NCBI RefSeq assembly: GCF_021147775.1
Contig: NZ_JAGTPK010000015.1
Span: forward strand, 1-64,000
Direction: 5' to 3'
From: Pseudomonas californiensis
GTDB lineage: Bacteria > Pseudomonadota > Gammaproteobacteria > Pseudomonadales > Pseudomonadaceae
DNA length: 64,000 nt
Of this stretch, positions 47,663 through 54,916 are shown piece by piece; within the stretch, counting starts at the first letter, position 1; each line of letters starts with the position of its first letter. The position numbers and the translations under genes were made by a program. The notes under the pieces were generated by a model. That model was given only the letters and a program-made list of their open reading frames with translations, had not been told where the DNA came from and searched no databases.

Positions 47663-49042
47663 TCAAGGGGTATTCAGCAGCGCTTCGACAGCCAGCGCGG
47701 CACGTAACAGGCGCGCGTCTTCCCCGGCGGGCGCGCTGAGCAGCAAGCCGGTCGGCAAGCCCGATGCGTCACAACCACTGGGTAACGAGACGCCGGGCAT
47801 ATTGAGCAGGCTGCCGGGCATGGTCAGGCGCAGGGTGGCGAGGTTGGTCTTGATAAACAGCTCGTCGTCGGCGAGCAAAGGCGCAAGCGGCGGCGCCGCA
47901 TGGGCGACGCTTGGGGTAATCAGCAGCGCACCGTCGAGTTCGAGGCTCAATTGCTCCTGAAGGCGTTCGCGCGCGCTGTACAGATTGATCAAAAGACTGG
48001 CGGGCATGTTTCGCGCCGCTTCGAGACGGTTGCGCACACGCGGGTCGAGCTGGCTGGCCGCGGCGCTGTCGAGCAGCGGCTGATGCAAGGCAAAGGCTTC
48101 GGCAGCACCCAGCCAGCCTTGCTGCTGGATCAGTTGCAATGTGGCCTGAAACGCCTGACAGGGCTGAACTTCAACCAATGCACCGCCTTCGCGCAACTTG
48201 ACGATGGCCCACAGCAGGTTGTTGCGAACGCAAGGCTCGACCCGCTCATCGTCCAGCACCGCCTGATCCACCAGAAAACGCTGGCCTGCCAGGCTGCGCG
48301 GCGTCAGTGACGTGGGTTTGCTGCGAGCACACAATAGATCGTCGATCACCAGCGCATCGCGCACGCTACGAGTCAGCGGACCGACGCTGTCCAGCGTCAG
48401 CGCCAGCGGATACACGCCGTCACGGCTGTAACGACGACTGGTGCTGCGAAACCCCACCAGACCGTTGAAAGCCGCCGGAATGCGGATCGAGCCTGCAGTG
48501 TCGGTGCCCATCGCAATCGGCACGATCCCGGCAGCCACGGCAACCGCCGAACCCGATGAGGAACCGCCGGGGATGCGCAGCACACCGTCACTCACCGGGT
48601 TGATCGGCGTACCGAAATGCGGATTGAGGCCCAGCCCGGAATAGGCGAACTCGCTGAGGTTGGTCTTGCCCAGGCTGACCATGCCGGCGCGGCTGAGCAG
48701 CCCCACCGTCGGCGCATCGAGTAAAGCAGCAGACATCTTCTTGCGCAGCGCAGCACCTGCGGTGGTCACCGAACCCGCCACATCAAACAGGTCTTTCCAG
48801 GCGACCGGCACACCGTCGAGCGGCCCCAGCGGCTGGCCGTGGCGCCAGCGTATCGCCGACGCCTCGGCTTCACGGCGTGCACGCTCGACGCTCATGGAAA
48901 TGAATACATGCTCCTGCTGCGCAGCCAGATGCAGCGCCTGATCCAGAACTTGCGCAGGATCACTACGACCCTCGGCGAAATCCCTGGCCATCGCGCATGC
49001 ATCGTTGGCAGTGCCAGACGCAACCGTACTCGTGAATGACAT
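47663..49042 (-). CDS. Amidase-signature hydrolase
   Basis: 459 residues. The amidase signature triad is visible: Lys83 (WKDLFDV), cis-Ser in GGSSSGSAVAVA (160-170) and nucleophile Ser185 (DTAGSIRIP). Cytoplasmic, no signal peptide. First gene of the minus-strand operon, divergent from the GntR regulator across a 256 bp control region. A half-amidase role (dicarboxylic half-amide to dicarboxylate and ammonia) would fit the neighbouring imidase-family gene; that is inference. Confidence 0.88.
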   Translation of the reverse strand: MSFTSTVASGTANDACAMARDFAEGRSDPAQVLDQALHLAAQQEHVFISMSVERARREAEASAIRWRHGQPLGPLDGVPVAWKDLFDVAGSVTTAGAALRKKMSAALLDAPTVGLLSRAGMVSLGKTNLSEFAYSGLGLNPHFGTPINPVSDGVLRIPGGSSSGSAVAVAAGIVPIAMGTDTAGSIRIPAAFNGLVGFRSTSRRYSRDGVYPLALTLDSVGPLTRSVRDALVIDDLLCARSKPTSLTPRSLAGQRFLVDQAVLDDERVEPCVRNNLLWAIVKLREGGALVEVQPCQAFQATLQLIQQQGWLGAAEAFALHQPLLDSAAASQLDPRVRNRLEAARNMPASLLINLYSARERLQEQLSLELDGALLITPSVAHAAPPLAPLLADDELFIKTNLATLRLTMPGSLLNMPGVSLPSGCDASGLPTGLLLSAPAGEDARLLRAALAVEALLNTP

Positions 49043-49050
49043 GGCGCACC

Positions 49051-49083
49051 TTTAAAATGTACTTATTCATAAAATGTACATTT
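49051..49083. promoter_or_regulatory. AATGTAC repeats upstream of the amidase gene
   Basis: A perfect 12 bp palindrome AAATGTACATTT (49072-49083) and a half-copy AAAATGTAC (49054-49062) lie 10-40 bp upstream of the amidase start. The half-site is close to that of the palindrome at 49245-49270. Candidate operator of the divergent GntR regulator. Confidence 0.55.
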
Positions 49084-49244
49084 AACAAAGGCAGATTCCA
49101 TGCCAATCTTCCACGCAGCCGAGGACTGATCAATGCCTTACTGAGGCCAATAAACGCGAAAACGCTGTGCTAGAAGCCTTTCCTTCAAAGCTCAACAGTG
49201 TTCAAAGCGCAAAAGCGCGGCATGACGGATTGTCATAAAGAAAT

Positions 49245-49270
49245 AATGTATCTTTTTTAAAAGATACATT
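49245..49270. promoter_or_regulatory. Perfect 26 bp palindrome upstream of gntR-like gene
   Basis: AATGTATCTTTT (49245-49256) and AAAAGATACATT (49259-49270) form perfect 12 bp arms around TT, 28 bp before the regulator start. Probably an autoregulatory operator. Confidence 0.65.
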
Positions 49271-49298
49271 TTAGTGCAGAAAAGTAACGGCGGGCGCC

Positions 49299-50378
49299 AT
49301 GACCGAGCATCCCGATGTACCTCAAGGTGACACTGGCGTATCTGTGCGAGAATCGCCCGTCAATCGCCAGAAGTGTATGAAACCGATGTCAGACGAGGAC
49401 CAGCGCACCGCGTCGCGCTACGCCATGATCCGTGAGGTCTTGCGTAACGCGATCACCACGGGTGCGGCCGCCAATGGACTGGTGCTGCTTGAGGCACCGC
49501 TGGCAGAACTGTTCGGCACCAGCCGGGTGCCGGTGCGCAAAGCACTCAACCTGCTGCATGAAGACGGGTTGATCAGCCGCTTCGACGGTCGCGGCTACCT
49601 CGTCAACCCGGATCATCTCGACGTAGAGCCGCTGCGCCTGAGCCTGAGCCACAAACAGTTCGGTCTGGACAGCAACGAAGAGCTGGTGGACACCCGCCCG
49701 CTTGGCGAGCGCATCTACGACGAGATTGGTGCAGCGCTGTCGGCCTGCATCGCTTTCGGTCACTACCGTCTGGATGAGCAAAGCGCGGCCGAGCATTACG
49801 GCGTCAGTCGCACCGTGGTGCGTGAGGCACTGATGCGCTTGCGCGACCGCGGACTGGTTGAAAAGGAGCCCTACTCTCAATGGCTGGCCGGGCCACTCAC
49901 AGCCCGCGAAGTGACCGATGACTACGAACTGCGCGCCTGCCTTGAACCGGAAGCGCTGCGCCAGACCGCACCCAACCTGAGCCGCGAGACGCTGGAGGCG
50001 ATGCTGGCCAGAGTCATCGAGGCGCAGGCCGCCGAACACGGCAGCCTCGAACAGATAGAGCGCATCGAAGATGATCTGCATCAGCAGTGCCTGAGCGGCC
50101 TGCAGAATCGCAAGATCGTGACGCTGATCAGCCAGGCGCAAAGCCCGATGATCATCAACAGGATTTTTTATCGGCTACTGGGCATCGGCGCAGACGAGGC
50201 CATGCTGGCCGAGCACCGCATGATCCTTGAGCTGTTGCTGCACGGCGCCTTCGACGCCGCCGCCCTCAACCTGAAGGAGCACTTGCAACGCGCCCGGCAA
50301 CGCATGCTGCAACGCCTGAAAGTGCTTTCAGTACTGCCAGAGCAGGAAGCGCCTGGGTATCTGACGCGCTTGAGCTGA
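49299..50378 (+). CDS. GntR-family regulator with two winged-helix domains
   Basis: 359 residues. Two GntR-type winged helices are visible: residues about 40-104 (LAELFGTSRVPVRKALNLLHEDGLI) and about 132-200 (SAAEHYGVSRTVVREALMRLRDRGLV). A C-terminal FCD-type effector domain (about 205-335, DDYELRACLEPEAL, HQQCLSG, EHRMILELLLHGAFDAAAL) follows. Normal FadR/FCD proteins are about 230-250 residues with one DNA-binding domain. An internal ATG at codon 27 or 30 could be the start without losing a domain. Divergent from the amidase operon, which it should control. Confidence 0.85.
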   Translation: MTEHPDVPQGDTGVSVRESPVNRQKCMKPMSDEDQRTASRYAMIREVLRNAITTGAAANGLVLLEAPLAELFGTSRVPVRKALNLLHEDGLISRFDGRGYLVNPDHLDVEPLRLSLSHKQFGLDSNEELVDTRPLGERIYDEIGAALSACIAFGHYRLDEQSAAEHYGVSRTVVREALMRLRDRGLVEKEPYSQWLAGPLTAREVTDDYELRACLEPEALRQTAPNLSRETLEAMLARVIEAQAAEHGSLEQIERIEDDLHQQCLSGLQNRKIVTLISQAQSPMIINRIFYRLLGIGADEAMLAEHRMILELLLHGAFDAAALNLKEHLQRARQRMLQRLKVLSVLPEQEAPGYLTRLS

Positions 50379-50422
50379 ATGCCGCCTGAGTGCCAACTGG
50401 TTACCCTGACCGTGACGTGACG

Positions 50423-50845
50423 CTATTTGCCGATCACTTCGCCACGCATCGGCGCCAGGCGGGCAATCAGACGGTTCTGCACCGGGACCGGGATTTTCTC
50501 GGCATCCATGGCATCAATCAGGTCCTCGACCAGGGCATTGAAGTCGCTGGGTGTCAGATTCTGGCCTTTGTGTGATTCGGCCATGCTGTCGCCGGTATAA
50601 CGGCACGGGCCGCCAGCCTCGACGCAGAACTGCTCAACCAGCTTGTCACGCAACCGCACGATATTGACCTTGCGAAAGCGCTCGACGATGCGCTCGTCCT
50701 TGGCAATGTTCAGCAACATGCCTTCGACAATCCGCTGGATACCCGCACGCTGGCCCAGGTCCTGATAAAGGCTGTCATCCTTCGCAGGCTGCTGAGCGCA
50801 ACCGACCAGCAGGGCGAGCGTCAGACAGATCAACAAACGCTTCAT
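50423..50845 (-). CDS. Group 1 truncated-globin lipoprotein
   Basis: 140 residues. Lipoprotein signal with lipobox LLVGC (Cys16), then a truncated-globin fold: LYQDLGQRAGIQRIVEGM, and MAESHKGQNLTPSDFNALV carrying the candidate proximal histidine. A globin anchored in the envelope could bind O2 or NO. Last gene of an operon with a DUF3034 protein, a c-di-GMP phosphodiesterase and a cupredoxin; its start overlaps the DUF3034 stop by one base. Confidence 0.85.
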   Translation of the reverse strand: MKRLLICLTLALLVGCAQQPAKDDSLYQDLGQRAGIQRIVEGMLLNIAKDERIVERFRKVNIVRLRDKLVEQFCVEAGGPCRYTGDSMAESHKGQNLTPSDFNALVEDLIDAMDAEKIPVPVQNRLIARLAPMRGEVIGK

Positions 50846-51708
50846 CAGAAGCTCCCTTGCACGGACAGATAGGTGCCGTTCTGGTTGTCCAGCGTGGCAA
50901 TCTCACCCAGACGGGCGTAGGCCAGCACGAAGGACAGGTGTTTGTTGGGGAAGTAACCGACAAATACATCAGCCCAATCGCTTTCCCCTGCAAACGAAAG
51001 ATTGTCAGGCTTTTCACGGTACTCGACACCCAGCGCCCAGCGCGGGTTGAACAGCACGGCAACGGAGCCCTCCTTGAGCAAGCTACGGGTGTCACGCCGA
51101 TCACCGCCAAAACCCAGCAAACCGGTTTCGTTGGCACGGCTGTAACGCACGCCTCCGTTAACCAACACGTTGTAACCAAAGGCGGCGCCCATGAACAGTC
51201 GACTGGCTGTCAGGTAGCCTTCGACATCGGCATCACGCTGCGCGCCGACCAGGCTCGGGATCAGGAAATCGTTCTGGTGCTTGTACTCAATACCCAGCGA
51301 CACTTGCGGCAAGTCGCCGTAGATCACATCGCCGAACAGACGCACTTTCACGCCGAACACATCCTGGCTGAGGTTATCGTCTGGCAGACTCAGCTTGTGT
51401 TGCAACGAACTGATGTCGAATCGCTGATGCGCATAGGACAGCTCGACACGGTTGCCGTAAGCCAGGGCCATACCGGCCACATCGAGGTTGTAGTCAGGCA
51501 GGTTGATGTGCGTGGCGAAGGCGGTTGCACCCCACTCGCCCTGCTCGCTGTAGCCAGTGATCACCGCCCACGGCGTGATCCCGCCCCCCGCATTACCTTC
51601 GATATTGCTGGCTCCGCCCGTAGCGATCAAACGACCATTGTCGGCCAACGCCAGAGGCGCAGCGGTAGCCAATGCACAGCCCAGCAACAGCGAGGTTCTG
51701 TAGGACAT
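50845..51708 (-). CDS. DUF3034 outer-membrane protein
   Basis: 287 residues. Signal peptide (MSYRTSLLLGCALATAAPLALA), then alternating hydrophobic strands ending in Phe (YLSVQGSF), the pattern of an outer-membrane beta barrel. Blocks GRLIATGGASNIEGNAGGGITPWAVI match DUF3034. Function unknown. Two bp separate it from the phosphodiesterase gene. Confidence 0.85.
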   Translation of the reverse strand: MSYRTSLLLGCALATAAPLALADNGRLIATGGASNIEGNAGGGITPWAVITGYSEQGEWGATAFATHINLPDYNLDVAGMALAYGNRVELSYAHQRFDISSLQHKLSLPDDNLSQDVFGVKVRLFGDVIYGDLPQVSLGIEYKHQNDFLIPSLVGAQRDADVEGYLTASRLFMGAAFGYNVLVNGGVRYSRANETGLLGFGGDRRDTRSLLKEGSVAVLFNPRWALGVEYREKPDNLSFAGESDWADVFVGYFPNKHLSFVLAYARLGEIATLDNQNGTYLSVQGSF

Positions 51709-51709
51709 A

Positions 51710-54064
51710 TCAATTCACCATAAGGCCAGGGGAGACCTGGGTTTTGGCCATCCATGCCTCAAAAGCAGAAGCAGCCAGAGGTCGGCTGATCAGGTAACCC
51801 TGAGCTGTGTCGCAATGCCAGCGCTGCAGCAGATCCAGACTGTGCTGATACTCGACGCCTTCAGCGACCACTTTGAGCCCCAGGTTGTGGCTCATTTCGA
51901 TGGTCGAACGCACGATGACCGCGTCTTCACTGGTTTTATCCAGGTTGCGCACAAACGACTGGTCGATTTTCAGTTCCTGCACCGGCAGACGTTTCAGGTG
52001 AGCCAGCGACGAATAGCCGGTCCCAAAATCGTCAACCGACAGGCTGATGCCGCAATCACGCAGACGATGCAGCACCACCAGCGCTTTCTCCGGTTCGCTC
52101 ATGACCGCACTTTCAGTGATCTCGAACACCAGTTGTTCGGCAGGCAGGTTGTAGCGTTTGAGCAGTTGCATGACGAAACCGGCCAAGTCATCGCCCAACA
52201 GGTCATCCGCAGAAATATTCACCGACACCTGCAACACCAGCCCGCGCTGGCGCCATTCGGCCAACTGACGCATCGCTTCTTCGATGACCCAATTGGTCAG
52301 CAAATGAATGCTGCCTGTGCGCTCGGCGAGGACGATGAATTCGGCTGGCGAGACATTACCGAACTGAGGGTGACTCCAGCGCAGCAGGGCTTCGGCCTGG
52401 CGTACGTAACCCTGACGAATATCCAGCTTGGGCTGGTAATGCAGCGTCAGTTCGCCGTTCTGAGGCGCTTTGCGCAAATCGCGGATCAGGCTGATCTGAC
52501 GTTGATGCGCCAGGTCACTGCCGTCCTGATAGATCTGCAGGCGACCGGGCAGGAACGCAGCGTCCTTGCGCGCAATCGCAGCACGGTTGACCAGTTCCTG
52601 AGCAGAGTCGCCGTTATCCGGGTAGACCGTGATGCCCATGCAGCATTCGAGGGTGACGTCATGGTTGTCGATACGTTGAGGCGCGCTGAGCATGCGTTGC
52701 AAGGCGTCGCCCGTGGCCACCGCACCGTCGCTGGTGGTGTGATCAAGCAGCAACAGAAATTCGTTGGCGGTCAACCGGGCCACGGTGTCACCGGCGCGCA
52801 GGTTACTCTGCAGACGCTGACCCACTTCACGCAGCAGTTGCTCGACACCTTCGGCGCCCGCGCTTTCGTTGATGGCGGCCAGGTTTTCGATCCCCAGGTA
52901 CAGCAAAGCCACTGGGCGTTCGGCGGCAATCGAGCTGCCCAGACGTTCCATCACCAGCGCGCGGTTGGGCAGACCGGTCAGGTTGTCGTGCAACGCGTTG
53001 TGCGCCAGTTGCCCTTCACGCACGGCAATACCGTGCTGCATGGTATTGATCGCATCGGCCAGCATGCCCAGCTCATCACTGCGCGCCATGTTCACTGGGG
53101 TTTCATAATCGCCGTCACCGATACGCTTGGCTGCGATGGCCAGCGCCCGCACCGGCAGTGATACGCTGCGGGCAAGGGCCAGGGTACCGATCAGCGATGC
53201 CAGCAAGGCGGCCATCGATATCCAGAAAATCTTTTCATCCAGCGGTGCGAAGGCCTGCAAGGCTTTGTCCAGAGGGCTTTGCAGCAAAGCGATGACTTGT
53301 CCGTCCTTGACCTCGCCCGTGTTGGCCAGCATCAATGTCTGGCTGAGGAAGTTCAGGTTGGACTGCTCGGTCACACGCATCTGACCGCCGGATGAGTTGC
53401 GCATCAGGTCGATGACGCCTGCGCGCAACGCTTCTGGCTGGGTGGTGATCAGGTCGCCGGACTCGCCGTTTTCGACGGTGAGAAACGACACTTCCAGGCC
53501 GCTGAGCGAACGCAGTTCTTCTGCGATATCGCGGTCGATGGTAAACCCCATCACCACACGACCGATGGGCAACGGTGCCAGTACGGTGCTCTCGACCAAC
53601 AGGTGTGGCGTGCCGCCGCCAGGAACAATCAGCACTGACTGACTATTGCGCTTGGCCGTGCGCAACGCCTGGTCGTAGACGAACCTGGAGCCTTCCGGCA
53701 CCGCTGCTACGGTACTGGCGACCACGACGCCGTCCATACCCAACAGGAACATGTCAGTCGCATTGATACGCTTGCCATGGTTGAGCAACACCGAGCGAAT
53801 GGTCGACGCGTCCGCGCTGGCTACAGCATCACGAAAGCCAAAGTCGGCTGCCAGCAATTGCACCGCGTCACGCAAGCGCTTGCCACGCAGGTCGATCAGC
53901 CGCTCGAACACACGGCTACCGACCTCAAGCTGAGCCTGCGCCTGCGTGCGTACCGCATCGCCGGTCGCGACCTTGACCGCCACAAAAACCGCAGCGACCA
54001 CGATGATCAGCAGTGCGATCAATACTCCGGCAATACGCGCCTGGAAGCTGATTTTAAGATTCAT
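51710..54064 (-). CDS. Membrane c-di-GMP phosphodiesterase with degenerate GGDEF
   Basis: 784 residues. Membrane segment (about 9-30), periplasmic sensor domain (about 31-275), second segment, HAMP (about 300-350), GGDEF-like domain and EAL domain (about 540-775). The GGDEF site reads TANEF, so cyclase activity is unlikely. The EAL domain keeps EALLRW, VNIS, EITESAV, DDFGTGYSSL, KIDQSF and EGVE, so it should hydrolyse c-di-GMP. The operon places it between a secreted cupredoxin and a beta barrel, suggesting that the periplasmic domain reads a redox or copper signal. Confidence 0.9.
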   Translation of the reverse strand: MNLKISFQARIAGVLIALLIIVVAAVFVAVKVATGDAVRTQAQAQLEVGSRVFERLIDLRGKRLRDAVQLLAADFGFRDAVASADASTIRSVLLNHGKRINATDMFLLGMDGVVVASTVAAVPEGSRFVYDQALRTAKRNSQSVLIVPGGGTPHLLVESTVLAPLPIGRVVMGFTIDRDIAEELRSLSGLEVSFLTVENGESGDLITTQPEALRAGVIDLMRNSSGGQMRVTEQSNLNFLSQTLMLANTGEVKDGQVIALLQSPLDKALQAFAPLDEKIFWISMAALLASLIGTLALARSVSLPVRALAIAAKRIGDGDYETPVNMARSDELGMLADAINTMQHGIAVREGQLAHNALHDNLTGLPNRALVMERLGSSIAAERPVALLYLGIENLAAINESAGAEGVEQLLREVGQRLQSNLRAGDTVARLTANEFLLLLDHTTSDGAVATGDALQRMLSAPQRIDNHDVTLECCMGITVYPDNGDSAQELVNRAAIARKDAAFLPGRLQIYQDGSDLAHQRQISLIRDLRKAPQNGELTLHYQPKLDIRQGYVRQAEALLRWSHPQFGNVSPAEFIVLAERTGSIHLLTNWVIEEAMRQLAEWRQRGLVLQVSVNISADDLLGDDLAGFVMQLLKRYNLPAEQLVFEITESAVMSEPEKALVVLHRLRDCGISLSVDDFGTGYSSLAHLKRLPVQELKIDQSFVRNLDKTSEDAVIVRSTIEMSHNLGLKVVAEGVEYQHSLDLLQRWHCDTAQGYLISRPLAASAFEAWMAKTQVSPGLMVN

Positions 54065-54735
54065 TCATGAGCGGCCTTGTGGAAGGCATCACCAAAACCA
54101 CCCGCAGCGGGACGGGAAGGCTTGTCGTCGGCTTTTACTTCGACGGGCAATGTGAAGCGCTGCGTCAGGCCGGCAGCAGGCAGATCAAACTCAGCGCCCG
54201 CCACTGGCTGCATGTCTTCGATTTGCGGATGCCAAAGAGTGACCGCGTAATGACCGGCTGGCATCTGGTCCAGCTTGAGCTGCCCATTGCCATCAGTCAC
54301 ACCAAACCAGGGATCGTCCGTGACATAGATGTAGCCCACCATCCAGTCGTGGATATTGCAGCCCAACACCACCACGCCAGGCTTGTCGAACAGCAATGGG
54401 TCCGATGGTGTCCCTTCGTACAACCGCAGTTCGAAGCGCTTGGCGGGCGAGAAGGAATAGACCTGATGGCGAATGTTGTCGCTGTTGGGAAATTTGACCT
54501 GTGTACCGGTATGAACAGCCAGCACGCGAGGCGCGAACTCCTGGTCACGCTGGTCCATGGAGGCCTTGAGCACGGCAGGGGACGGATCTGCCGGTCCCTT
54601 GAGCGTGACCACAGCGTCGGCCAAAGGCTTGCCCTGTTTGTCGAGCAACTGTGCCGTCAGGGTCGCGGCTGAAGCGCTCGCCGCCGCGGCCGTCAACAGT
54701 CCAGCAATAACTGCCGAGAAAAATACATTGGTCAT
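54061..54735 (-). CDS. Periplasmic cupredoxin-like protein
   Basis: 224 residues. Signal peptide (MTNVFFSAVIAGLLTAAAASASA) then a carboxypeptidase-like beta sandwich and cupredoxin domain. Type 1 copper ligands are visible: His in NIRHQVYSF and Cys/His/Met in GCNIHDWM. Often labelled methylamine utilisation protein, but no methylamine genes are here. First gene of the four-gene operon; overlaps the phosphodiesterase by 4 bp. The open frame continues far upstream; the start at 54735 gives a proper signal peptide. Confidence 0.85.
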   Translation of the reverse strand: MTNVFFSAVIAGLLTAAAASASAATLTAQLLDKQGKPLADAVVTLKGPADPSPAVLKASMDQRDQEFAPRVLAVHTGTQVKFPNSDNIRHQVYSFSPAKRFELRLYEGTPSDPLLFDKPGVVVLGCNIHDWMVGYIYVTDDPWFGVTDGNGQLKLDQMPAGHYAVTLWHPQIEDMQPVAGAEFDLPAAGLTQRFTLPVEVKADDKPSRPAAGGFGDAFHKAAHE

Positions 54736-54916
54736 ACCGATTCGTTCCACAACGGCAACGCCGCAAAGAAAAAGGCCTGCCTTGGCGACAACGACACGTC
54801 CACAAGACACGGAAAACAGCAGTTTTATTGTCCCTATCAACACTATCGACCGAACCCATTGAAACCTGAGGGTGCGTGCCCCATCTAAGAGCCATGTACA
54901 ACTTTTCAGGTGCCCC

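Noticed and set aside
54061-54735. Methylamine dehydrogenase accessory protein
   Set aside because: The common label rests on fold only; no mau genes are in the window.
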